Assembly (NCBI GenBank): GCA_947038565.1
Contig: CAMQWP010000007.1
Location: 46,181-110,180, forward strand
DNA: 64,000 bases
DNA from: an uncultured Clostridia bacterium
Lineage (GTDB): Bacteria > Bacillota > Clostridia > Christensenellales > UBA3700
Direction: 5' to 3'
Part shown: positions 25,845 through 35,047 of the stretch, piece after piece
How the letters are laid out: each line of letters begins with the position of its first letter
Numbering within the stretch: the stretch's first letter is position 1
Program-made: the position numbers and the translations under genes
The notes under the pieces: generated by a model
Told to the model about the DNA's origin: nothing
The model's input: only the letters and a program-made list of their open reading frames with translations
Database searches by the model: none

Positions 25845-26132
25845 ATGACTATTAAACCATTATTTGACAAAATCGTAATAGAATCAGTTGAGAATGCTGA
25901 TAAAACTGCAAGCGGTATCGTATTACCTGGCACTGCACAAGAAAAGCCACAGATGGCTAAAGTAATTGCTGTCGGCCCTGGTGGAAATATAGACGGTAAA
26001 GAAGTAGTGATGCAGCTTAAAGTTGGCGATATCGTACTTTACAATAAATACGCTGGATCTGATTTTAAGCTAGAGCACAGAGAAGTTAGCATTTTAAGAC
26101 AATCAGACGTATTAGCAATCGTAGAAAAATAA
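25845..26132 (+). CDS. groES: Co-chaperonin GroES
   Basis: 95 residues, the usual size. GroES caps the GroEL folding chamber. IKPLFDKIVIESVENADKTASGIVLP (N-terminal strand and mobile loop) and VGDIVLYNKYAGSDFKL are family signatures. GGAGG lies 7 bases before the ATG. groEL follows after 30 bases. Confidence 0.97.
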   Translation: MTIKPLFDKIVIESVENADKTASGIVLPGTAQEKPQMAKVIAVGPGGNIDGKEVVMQLKVGDIVLYNKYAGSDFKLEHREVSILRQSDVLAIVEK

Positions 26133-27788
<1,656 letters not shown>

Positions 27789-27808
27789 AATATTATGATA
27801 TACAAATC

Positions 27809-27844
27809 AAGTTACTGTGATAAATATTGCAGTAACTTTTTTTA
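27809..27844 (+). terminator. Terminator after groEL
   Basis: A 9-bp stem (AAGTTACTG / CAGTAACTT) with a 12-base loop is followed by seven Ts, 20 bases past the groEL stop. Confidence 0.85.
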
Positions 27845-28066
27845 TACAAAATCACAAATGCGTTTCACACTTATCACCTATCTTAAAGCAAATTAAAAAA
27901 TATGGCACATAAAATAACGCATATTTAGCTTATGCATTTATAATGAAATACAAACTTTATATATTATCTCTATTCTACACCTAATATCTATCATGAAATA
28001 AACATTATAAATAACGCAAAATATCATGATAATATATCTTATTGCAAACTAATATTTCTTAACATA

Positions 28067-28102
28067 GCAAAAAAGCTACCGCATATACGGTAGCTTTTTT
28101 TA
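28067..28102. terminator. Bidirectional terminator (trpS operon end)
   Basis: An 8-bp stem (AGCTACCG / CGGTAGCT) with a 6-base loop is flanked by A-runs on the left and T-runs on the right, so it works in both directions. On the minus strand it ends the operon whose last gene stops at 28121. The bases from 27845 to 28066 show no gene. Confidence 0.85.
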
Positions 28103-28120
28103 ATTACATATTATATTATA

Positions 28121-28849
28121 TTATTTTATACTAGACTCATCATCATGATTGAAAAATATATCATGCTCTCTCTCTTCTTCGGTCATTTCCTTCGGAAGAT
28201 TGTTACTTTCTTCATCTGAAGAGTCAAACATTCTATCACCAGTAGTCGTAGTCGAAGAGTCAGGAATTTTCTTATCTATAATGATCTTCATATTCATAAA
28301 TACTAACTTCATCATCAAGTCGTACAATAAGAATAACGGTATACTTCCTAGTGCAAATATCAAGTAAGTAAGAGTGATATCCATACCAAAGAAATTAATA
28401 TTAGGGATAATAGCTGAGGTTGCGAACCAAAGTATAGCAAGCGCTATTTGCAAATATGCCAGCTTAATAGTATACCCTACCACATACTTAAGAGTCACTC
28501 CTAATACATTATTATTTTTACCATTTTTGAACTTTATTGTAGCAAATTTCTTGACTGCGGGCATGATAATATCTTCTATGAAACGTTGCAGTATTGCGTA
28601 GAAACCGAAAAATATTATAAATGGCGCTGATAGAATAATACCGCCGATTAGAAATGCACTTATTGATACAACTATGTAACCAAGCACACTACTAGCCCAC
28701 GATTTTTTAGTAAGTGGCAGCAATACAAATACAGCACTAAGCGTTGCAAATGTAAGTGTCATCGGTTGTACAAACATAGACGCTGACACGCATATTAGTG
28801 CAAGTGCACTTGATACGCCAGCGAGTGCTATTACTCGACTTTTTCTCAA
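28121..28849 (-). CDS. Multi-pass membrane protein of unknown function
   Basis: 242 residues. About five hydrophobic helices (residues 8-30, 33-50, 52-72, 75-92 and 135-180) precede a polar acidic C-terminus of about 45 residues ending in DDESSIK. The N-terminal half is reminiscent of ECF-transporter S components or YybS-like proteins, but I cannot assign it. The start is TTG with GAGGTG 5 bases before it, and it lies 16 bases after the J-like gene, so it is surely in the same operon. No energising ECF module is nearby. Confidence 0.65.
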   Translation of the reverse strand: MRKSRVIALAGVSSALALICVSASMFVQPMTLTFATLSAVFVLLPLTKKSWASSVLGYIVVSISAFLIGGIILSAPFIIFFGFYAILQRFIEDIIMPAVKKFATIKFKNGKNNNVLGVTLKYVVGYTIKLAYLQIALAILWFATSAIIPNINFFGMDITLTYLIFALGSIPLFLLYDLMMKLVFMNMKIIIDKKIPDSSTTTTGDRMFDSSDEESNNLPKEMTEEEREHDIFFNHDDESSIK

Positions 28850-28865
28850 CTACTCACCTCTTTTA

Positions 28866-29519
28866 TTAACAACAAGATATGCAATCTCCGCCACAACACT
28901 CGCAACAAGTATCCATCCACATCATGCAACAACATGTATCGCAACATGCTTTACTATTTGCTTGGTTTTGTGTAGGCTGTTGATATCCTGCACGTTGTTG
29001 ATTTTGAGTATTGCCATAAACATTTCCGTTAGGAGCAGCGTTAGCATTATTGAATGGGTCATTTTTTGCCATGTCTTCTTTTAGTCTAGCTAAAGCACTT
29101 GCAAATTTAGTATTGTTTGGCTCTAAATTAACACATATTTCAAGTTGTTTTTTGCTGTCGTCTAACCAATTCTTTTTATAGTAAATTATTGACTGATAAT
29201 AATGCCAGTCCGCATCTCTATACTCAATATCATCTAGCAAATTTTGTGCCTCGTCAATGCTTCCAGCTTTAACAAGTTTACTTATATTATCATACTTGTT
29301 AATCGGGCTATCATAACTAGCTCTTCCTTTTGCAAGTTCACGACATTCCGCATAAGCTAACTCTAATTCTTCTAGCTTTTTAGTAGCATTATTACCCGCC
29401 TCACCTTCAAGAAATCTGTCAGTCTTGTATCTCATGTTTAGAGTTCTGTATGCCTCATCTATCTCGATAAATGTAGCATCGCTATTTAGTCCCAAAACCG
29501 AATATGCGTCTTTATACAT
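28866..29519 (-). CDS. J-domain-like protein lacking HPD, with poly-Cys tail
   Basis: 217 residues. Residues 1-65 have the J-domain helix pattern (DAYSVLGLNSDATFIEIDEAYRTL), but the Hsp70-activating HPD is replaced by KTD in RYKTD, so it probably does not stimulate DnaK in the usual way. A TPR-like helical stretch follows (YYQSIIYYKKNWLDDSKKQL, about 115-135), then a Gln/Asn-rich linker. The last 26 residues hold twelve Cys in CC, CCC and CxCC patterns, suggesting metal binding or disulfide clustering. GGAGG precedes the ATG. It lies between DUF5685 and a membrane protein. Confidence 0.75.
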   Translation of the reverse strand: MYKDAYSVLGLNSDATFIEIDEAYRTLNMRYKTDRFLEGEAGNNATKKLEELELAYAECRELAKGRASYDSPINKYDNISKLVKAGSIDEAQNLLDDIEYRDADWHYYQSIIYYKKNWLDDSKKQLEICVNLEPNNTKFASALARLKEDMAKNDPFNNANAAPNGNVYGNTQNQQRAGYQQPTQNQANSKACCDTCCCMMWMDTCCECCGGDCISCC

Positions 29520-29589
29520 AATTTTAATCCTCCGATATTTTTATACTTTTATAAAGTAATATATTAATCTATAGCATAAAGCTATAAAA

Positions 29590-30465
29590 TTATATCCTAA
29601 TTTTTTTGCAATCACATTTATTAGCTAATATATCTTTTGTCCTCATCAATATACCATACCAAACGATATTTGTAAGTGGACCATTATTGATAGTAAGCTC
29701 GATCTTTTCAAAACATTCAAACATTTTATTATAACTAGACATTAGCATGAAATCCAATCTGCTCTGATTATCAATAAAAAACTTGTCTTTATTTTCATAA
29801 TTATAACCGACTAGGAGCGGATTAAACTCACCTTTATTGTAGTCTTTATCTATATCGTCAATTGCATCGATGTAATATATCCACTTTCCTAGAAAATACA
29901 TTAATGTTTCTAGGTCTTCAGTGCATTTCTCACCGAGTAAATGTTTAATGGTCTGTCTAAGCATATTTGCAAAAGGATCAGCTAATTTGTCTAAGCTTTC
30001 TTCATTTGCTACTTCATACTCACGTAGTCTAGTATACTCATTATCATATATTTTATCTAACTCAGGCAAATTTTTCTTCGCCTTCTTGTACTTAGAAGAT
30101 ACTACTCCGACCCTTGCAATACTTTTTAATGGATTAGGCTTGCTACTGTCTACTTTATCATCTAACAATTTGTAATACATAAGAAGAGTATTAACGTCTA
30201 CTATCTTATCAGTAACGTCATCGCCTTTCGCTATTGATTTTTTCTTTGGCGATAAAATACACGGCTCATTTTTATATTCTGATTTTAGACCTAGTACATC
30301 ATGTACTAAGAGATCAAGGAAAACAAGATCATAATTTGTGCTTAGACGCATAAACTGACCGCAATCCTTACCTATTCTTTTACAAAGCCCACAGTAATGT
30401 GCCCTGTAATGAAAATAGTCTTTCATAAACATATTCATTTTGTCAGGAATAACATATCCGAACAT
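29590..30465 (-). CDS. DUF5685 family protein
   Basis: 291 residues, all-helical in appearance. The N-terminus MFGYVIPDKMNM and the HYRAHYCGLCKRIG segment, followed by LSTNYDLVFLDLLV, are characteristic of DUF5685, which has no established function. A DAIDDIDKDYNKGEFNPL segment (about 206-223) looks like an acidic metal site of the kind found in helical prenyl-transfer enzymes; that is a resemblance, not evidence of activity. The C-terminus carries CDC. It follows trpS by 42 bases. Confidence 0.8.
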   Translation of the reverse strand: MFGYVIPDKMNMFMKDYFHYRAHYCGLCKRIGKDCGQFMRLSTNYDLVFLDLLVHDVLGLKSEYKNEPCILSPKKKSIAKGDDVTDKIVDVNTLLMYYKLLDDKVDSSKPNPLKSIARVGVVSSKYKKAKKNLPELDKIYDNEYTRLREYEVANEESLDKLADPFANMLRQTIKHLLGEKCTEDLETLMYFLGKWIYYIDAIDDIDKDYNKGEFNPLLVGYNYENKDKFFIDNQSRLDFMLMSSYNKMFECFEKIELTINNGPLTNIVWYGILMRTKDILANKCDCKKIRI

Positions 30466-30507
30466 TAAATACCGCCTCGATTTTCGTATTTGCCACGACT
30501 AATTATA

Positions 30508-31506
30508 TTATAGTTGGAAAAGACCAACTTTTTTATATACTTTTCTTAAAGTTTTTTGTGCAAGGTAAGCAGCTTTTTCAGCTCCTTCTTTCGCAACACT
30601 AATTAAATAAGCCTTATCACCCATTAGGTCATTATATTTAATTCTAACTGGTGTCAATAACTCATCTACTGCCTCGCCTACGTGTTGCTTAAATACACCG
30701 TAAGGCATATCCGAACACTCTGCGACAGCTTCATCAATAGTCTTACCAGTGACTGACGCGTATATAGTAAGAAGATTAGTAATACCTGGTTTATCTTCGC
30801 CAATTCTAATAGTATTATCACTATCAGTTACCGCTTTTCTAAACTTACTCATTACCACATCTCTGCTATCTAATATAGAAATAGTCGCATTGATATTTGC
30901 GTCACTCTTACTCATCTTACTTGTAGGATCAGCTAGACTCATTATCTTAGCACCCATTGTAGAAATGTAAGGCTCTGGCACATTAAAAGTAGGGCTATAA
31001 GCATTATTAAATCTATTTGCAATATCACGAGCAATCTCAAGATGTTGCTTTTGATCTACGCCAACTGGTACCATTGAAGTATTATAAAGTAGTATATCCG
31101 CTGCCATAAGCACAGGATAATCCATAAGACCCATGTTGATATTATCAGCATTCTTAGCTGATTTATCCTTAAACTGAGTCATACGACTTGCCTCTCCTAC
31201 ATAAGTGTAGCAATTAAGTATCCAAGTAAGCTCAGCATGTGCAGGCACATGTGACTGGAAATACATAATATTTTTCTCAGGAGAAACGCCACAAGCTAAG
31301 TATTGAGCGAAGAAACTTAAAGTTCTAGCTCTAAACTCTGCTGGATTCTGTCTTACTGTTAAAGCATGTAAATCCGCGATACTATAGATACACTGATACT
31401 CATCATCATCTTGCAGTTTTAGCCAATTGCCAAGTGCTCCTATATAATTACCTAAAGTAATACATCCAGTAGGCTGAATGCCACTGTATATGATTTTCTT
31501 ATCCAT
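30508..31506 (-). CDS. trpS: Tryptophanyl-tRNA synthetase
   Basis: 332 residues, class I. SGIQPTGCITLGNYIGAL holds the HIGH-equivalent, DYPVLMAADILLYNTSMVPVG the tryptophan/ATP pocket, and SKMSKSD the KMSKS loop. GGAGG precedes the ATG and a consensus promoter lies upstream. There is no T-box leader. It is the first gene of an operon with DUF5685, the J-like protein and a membrane protein. The matching tRNA-Trp lies 11 kb away. Confidence 0.96.
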   Translation of the reverse strand: MDKKIIYSGIQPTGCITLGNYIGALGNWLKLQDDDEYQCIYSIADLHALTVRQNPAEFRARTLSFFAQYLACGVSPEKNIMYFQSHVPAHAELTWILNCYTYVGEASRMTQFKDKSAKNADNINMGLMDYPVLMAADILLYNTSMVPVGVDQKQHLEIARDIANRFNNAYSPTFNVPEPYISTMGAKIMSLADPTSKMSKSDANINATISILDSRDVVMSKFRKAVTDSDNTIRIGEDKPGITNLLTIYASVTGKTIDEAVAECSDMPYGVFKQHVGEAVDELLTPVRIKYNDLMGDKAYLISVAKEGAEKAAYLAQKTLRKVYKKVGLFQL

Positions 31507-31536
31507 AAAAACACCTCCGCATATAATGATTATATA

Positions 31537-31565
31537 ATTATAACATAATAATTATCCAATGTAAA
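31537..31565 (-). promoter_or_regulatory. Sigma-A promoter of trpS
   Basis: On the minus strand TTTACA, 17 bases, TATAAT. The predicted start leaves a leader of about 25 bases, too short for a T-box. Confidence 0.8.
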
Positions 31566-31619
31566 CAGATTTGTGAAATATTTTGCAATTTTTACACTTA
31601 ATCGACCAATTATTGAACT

Positions 31620-31665
31620 ATATTAAAAAAGCATGCACACCGTTACACAACAGAATACATGCTTT
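31620..31665 (-). terminator. Terminator after the 46-residue gene
   Basis: On the minus strand AAAGCATG pairs with CATGCTTT across 22 bases and is followed by TTTTTTAATA. It lies 22 bases past the small gene's stop. Confidence 0.65.
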
Positions 31666-31686
31666 ATTTTATTATACTTGATATAA

Positions 31687-31827
31687 TTAGTTGAAAAAAT
31701 CTTGGAATTTTTTCATTACTTTTTTACTCTGCTTCTTCATGGTTTTCTCAAAATCCATATTCTTACTCATTAGTGCATATGTCGCCACTGCACCAGTTCC
31801 CATTCCGATAACTAAACTTGTCCTCAT
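31687..31827 (-). CDS. Small protein, 46 residues, unknown function
   Basis: The reading frame starts MRTSLVIGMGTGAVATYALM and ends KKVMKKFQDFFN. AGGAGGT lies 6 bases before the ATG, a near-perfect ribosome site, and a terminator follows. The N-terminal 20 residues form a short hydrophobic Gly/Ala segment with a Lys-rich amphipathic tail, a layout seen in small YtxH-like membrane proteins of Firmicutes. It sits alone between iscU and trpS. Translation seems likely; function is unknown. Confidence 0.7.
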   Translation of the reverse strand: MRTSLVIGMGTGAVATYALMSKNMDFEKTMKKQSKKVMKKFQDFFN

Positions 31828-31967
31828 AATCCACCTCCTTACACAAAGTATGTGCAAATACTTGCGGATTACTAGTATAATATACTTATTTTAATTGGCA
31901 ATTATAGCCTGAATAGCTAGTCATTATGATACATGATTGAGCAAGTGAAATGTATTAAAAAAGGTAA

Positions 31968-32336
31968 TTACTTCTTTGCTTTATAGTCTGCAATAGCCTC
32001 TTTTATAGCTTCTTCAGCAAGTACAGAACAATGTATTTTCTGAGGAGGTAGCCCCTCTAGAGTCTCTACAACGTCACTATTTTTGATACTTAAAGCGTCG
32101 TCAATGTGCTTACCAATAACCATTCTAGTAGCAACAGAACTAGTAGCAATAGCAGCAGCACAGCCAAAAGTCCTAAACTTCGCGTCAGTAATGATACCAC
32201 TGTCGTCTATTTTCATACTAATTTCCATTATGTCGCCACAGCTAGCATTACCTACTTTTCCAACGCCGTCAGCGTCTTCGATAAATCCAACATTTTGAGG
32301 AGCTGCGAACTCCTGCATTACTTTCTCATTATACAT
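31968..32336 (-). CDS. iscU: Fe-S cluster scaffold protein (IscU/NifU N-terminal type)
   Basis: 122 residues from the ATG at 32336; GGAGG lies 8 bases upstream and the family start MYNEKVMQEFAAPQNVG fits. The scaffold on which sulfur from NifS is assembled with iron. The three conserved ligand cysteines are visible: GNASCGD, FGCAAAIATSS and IHCSVLAEEAI. It overlaps the end of nifS by 8 bases, so iscR-nifS-iscU are one operon. Confidence 0.93.
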   Translation of the reverse strand: MYNEKVMQEFAAPQNVGFIEDADGVGKVGNASCGDIMEISMKIDDSGIITDAKFRTFGCAAAIATSSVATRMVIGKHIDDALSIKNSDVVETLEGLPPQKIHCSVLAEEAIKEAIADYKAKK

Positions 32337-33519
32337 TAAATGTACCTCCATCTTTCATTGCAAATAATGGTGATAATTGTCTTAAACTATCAATGATAGT
32401 TATTAAACTTTCCACAACATAATCCACTTGATCTTTTGTATTATTGATACCAAAACTAAACCTTAATGACCCGTGAGCAAGCTCTATCGGTAATCCTGTA
32501 GCTAACAAACAGTGTGATGGCTCAAGACTGCCCGATGAACAAGCCGAACCACTTGACACTGATATACCTGCAAGGTCTAATCTTAGTAATATTGACTCGC
32601 CTTCTATAAATTCAAAGCTAAAGTTAGCTATTGAAGGCATTCTATTATTGCCTTTTGTGCCATTATAATATACGTTTGGTATCTTGCTTTCCACTTCTGA
32701 TACGAAGTAATCACGCAACTCACTTAGGTGCTTATTATTAGCATCTCTATCGCGGACAGCTATCTCTATAGCCTTACCAAGTCCTACAATACCAGCCGTA
32801 TTGTGAGTACCTGCACGCATTGAACGCTCTTGCTCGCCACCAGTAATATGCTTACCTAGCTTGATACCATTCTTTCTATATAATACACCGATACCCTTAG
32901 GGCCGTAAAATTTATGTGCTGATAATGACAAGAAATCTACATTTTGCTCGACAACATTTATACCGAAACTACATATAGCTTGTACAGCGTCAGTATGGAA
33001 TAGTACTTTGTTATCATGTGCAATTTTTCCTATTGCTGCGATATCTTGATAAGTACCTATCTCATTATTTGCTGTCATGACAGTCACTAGAATTGTAGTA
33101 GGTCTGATAGCACTCTTTAGCTCTTCAAGAGATATGAAACCTTCTTTATCTACACCAAGTTTAGTTACTTCGATACCATGACTACGTATTAATTCGTCAA
33201 GAGTCTTATTAAGTGCTGGATGCTCTATAGCAGTAGTAATAATATGGTTGCCTTTAGTTTTATAAGCCTCAACAACACCCCTCACTACCCAGTTATCCGA
33301 CTCAGTACCGCCACCAGTAAAATAAATCTCTGAAGACTTAGCACCTATTGCGTCAGCTACTTGTTTCCTCGCAATATCTATTAATTTTGCAGCATCTCTA
33401 CCATGAGAGTGTTGAGAACTACCATTACCATACACCTCAGTAAAACAAGGCATCATAGCCTGTAATACTTCTTGTGAAACTGGTGTAGTAGCTGAATGAT
33501 CCAAATATATTCTATCCAT
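32329..33519 (-). CDS. nifS: Cysteine desulfurase (NifS/IscS type)
   Basis: 396 residues. A PLP enzyme that takes sulfur from cysteine for Fe-S clusters. The N-terminus YLDHSATTPVS, the PLP lysine in LSLSAHKFYGPKG, and the persulfide cysteine in SSGSACSSGSLEPSH are intact; the loop suits the IscS group. RMPSIANFSFEFIEGES is also typical. It overlaps iscR by 8 bases. Confidence 0.96.
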   Translation of the reverse strand: MDRIYLDHSATTPVSQEVLQAMMPCFTEVYGNGSSQHSHGRDAAKLIDIARKQVADAIGAKSSEIYFTGGGTESDNWVVRGVVEAYKTKGNHIITTAIEHPALNKTLDELIRSHGIEVTKLGVDKEGFISLEELKSAIRPTTILVTVMTANNEIGTYQDIAAIGKIAHDNKVLFHTDAVQAICSFGINVVEQNVDFLSLSAHKFYGPKGIGVLYRKNGIKLGKHITGGEQERSMRAGTHNTAGIVGLGKAIEIAVRDRDANNKHLSELRDYFVSEVESKIPNVYYNGTKGNNRMPSIANFSFEFIEGESILLRLDLAGISVSSGSACSSGSLEPSHCLLATGLPIELAHGSLRFSFGINNTKDQVDYVVESLITIIDSLRQLSPLFAMKDGGTFNV

Positions 33520-33916
33520 TACATCCTCCGTTACATATCTCTTCTAGACTTACACTGTCTAGCGACTTATTCATTACTTGGTATAGCTGTTGCCATACTC
33601 CAAAACTTTTACAGTTGCATTTATTGCTGCAATCACCGCTAATACAGTCAACGAATTCTAAGTCGTCTTCTAGCGGTCTAATTATCTCACCGACACTAAT
33701 ATCGCAAGCACTCCTACTAAGTTTATAGCCACCGCCAGCACCTCTTATTGAAGTAACTAGCCCTGCACGTCTAAGCGTAGCCATTAACTGTTCTAGATAA
33801 GCATCAGATGTACTTGTCGCACTAGCAATAACAGCAATACTCATGACATCATCAGGACGCGTTGCAAGTTCGCACATTGCCTTTAGTCCATATTTTGATT
33901 TTGTAGATAATCTCAT
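33512..33916 (-). CDS. iscR: Rrf2-family Fe-S cluster regulator IscR
   Basis: 134 residues from the ATG at 33916 (AGGAGG 6 bases upstream). The winged HTH begins RLSTKSKYGLKAMCELA, with the recognition region YLEQLMATLRRAGLVTSIRGAGGGYKLSR. Four cysteines cluster at 91, 96, 100 and 102 and fit a [2Fe-2S] site, so it probably senses Fe-S status. It heads the iscR-nifS-iscU operon; an inverted repeat at the promoter fits autorepression. Confidence 0.92.
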   Translation of the reverse strand: MRLSTKSKYGLKAMCELATRPDDVMSIAVIASATSTSDAYLEQLMATLRRAGLVTSIRGAGGGYKLSRSACDISVGEIIRPLEDDLEFVDCISGDCSNKCNCKSFGVWQQLYQVMNKSLDSVSLEEICNGGCNG

Positions 33917-33937
33917 AATACACCTCCTCAAATTAAT

Positions 33938-33987
33938 CCTACTTATTTAGTTGGTTTTATTTTAGCATATCAAATTATGTTTGTCAA
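33938..33987 (-). promoter_or_regulatory. iscR promoter with an overlapping operator dyad
   Basis: On the minus strand TTGACA (33982-33987), 17 bases, TAAAAT (33959-33964). Directly after the -10 an imperfect dyad CCAACT-N5-AGTAGG (33938-33954) spans the predicted start, a typical repressor position. The promoter is clear; IscR as the binder is inference. Confidence 0.7.
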
Positions 33988-34151
33988 GAATTTATAACAC
34001 CTTATATGATATTTTTACAATTATTACCTATTTGATTACTCAAACTATATAATTCCTACTAAAATACTCGGATAAATAATAAAAAAATATCTCTATACTG
34101 ATCATTATCTATATTATTATGCTCAAAATCGACATTATAAATACAAATTAA

Positions 34152-34197
34152 GCTAAAAAAGCACCGCTTATGAATAATATCATAATTACGGTGCTTT
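34152..34197 (-). terminator. Terminator after sigK
   Basis: On the minus strand AAAGCACCG pairs with CGGTGCTTT (9 bp) across a 22-base AT-rich loop and is followed by TTTAGC. It lies 27 bases past the sigK stop. Confidence 0.75.
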
Positions 34198-34223
34198 GAT
34201 TTATTAATTATTTTACAATTTTT

Positions 34224-34916
34224 TTATCTCATATTATGTAGTACCATATAATCATGGGCTTTACTTAGAGCTTTCTTTTCTATGCGGCTTACATAAGATC
34301 TTGATATTTTAAACTTAGCTGCTACCTCGATTTGCGTGTAAATAGCACTATCACAAAGACCGTATCTAAGTATCAATATTTGCATTTCCCTATCATCAAG
34401 GACAGTTTTAAGCACTTCCATGAGCTTATTCGCAATGTCAAGATTTTCTACTTCTTTAGTTACACTATCCTCATCAACAGAGAGCAATTCTATAAGTGAT
34501 ATTTCATTTCCTTCTTTATCAAAACTAAGCGGCTCGTAAAGTGATCTATCATTTCTTCTCTTTTTATTTGAACGAAGTGTCATCAATATCTCATTCTCAA
34601 TACACCTCGCGGCATATGTTGCAAGACCTGTTGCTCTGTCCAAACTATAAGAATCTATTGCTTTTACAAGTCCTATTGAGCCTACAGATACAAGCTCGTC
34701 AATATCGCTATAATTATTGTATTTCTTGACAACATGCATTACAAGTCGCATATTATGTTTTACAAGTATATCTCTCGCTTCATTATCACCTTTTATCCGC
34801 CTCTCTATCATAATTTTTTCAGTTACCTTATCTAATGGCGGAGGATAATTTCCACCGCAATCAACATATGAAGTCTGAAATATTATGCTAGATAAAAATT
34901 CAAATATTTCTATCAT
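34224..34916 (-). CDS. sigK: RNA polymerase sporulation sigma factor SigK
   Basis: 230 residues. Sigma-K runs late mother-cell transcription (coat, lysis). About 20 residues of pro-sequence (MIEIFEFLSSIIFQTSYVDC) precede NYPPPLDKVTEKI, close to the SigK start of homology. Region 2 (HNMRLVMHVVKKYN, DELVSVGSIGLVKAIDSY, LATYAARCIENEILMTLRS) and region 4 (TQIEVAAKFKISRSYVSRIEKKAL) follow. YEPLSFDKEGNEISLIELL separates it from SigE. The gene is intact, with no skin-type insertion. GAGGTG precedes the ATG. Confidence 0.9.
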   Translation of the reverse strand: MIEIFEFLSSIIFQTSYVDCGGNYPPPLDKVTEKIMIERRIKGDNEARDILVKHNMRLVMHVVKKYNNYSDIDELVSVGSIGLVKAIDSYSLDRATGLATYAARCIENEILMTLRSNKKRRNDRSLYEPLSFDKEGNEISLIELLSVDEDSVTKEVENLDIANKLMEVLKTVLDDREMQILILRYGLCDSAIYTQIEVAAKFKISRSYVSRIEKKALSKAHDYMVLHNMR

Positions 34917-34973
34917 CTTCTACACCTCTAGGTAAGATATGCATAATATTTGTACATAATACGACTTATAAGC

Positions 34974-35013
34974 AAAAAGGCTTGACCAATTATTTATGGT
35001 CAAGCCTTTTTTA
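34974..35013. terminator. Terminator after the DEAD-box helicase gene
   Basis: A perfect 12-bp stem (AAAGGCTTGACC / GGTCAAGCCTTT) with a 10-base loop, T-rich on both sides, so it may be bidirectional. It lies 39 bases past the helicase stop. Confidence 0.88.
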
Positions 35014-35047
35014 CTTATTATTAAATTAATATATCAATTAATGACGA

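Noticed and set aside
31507..31620. T-box leader for trpS
   Set aside because: The promoter leaves a leader of about 25 bases and no T-box consensus is present.
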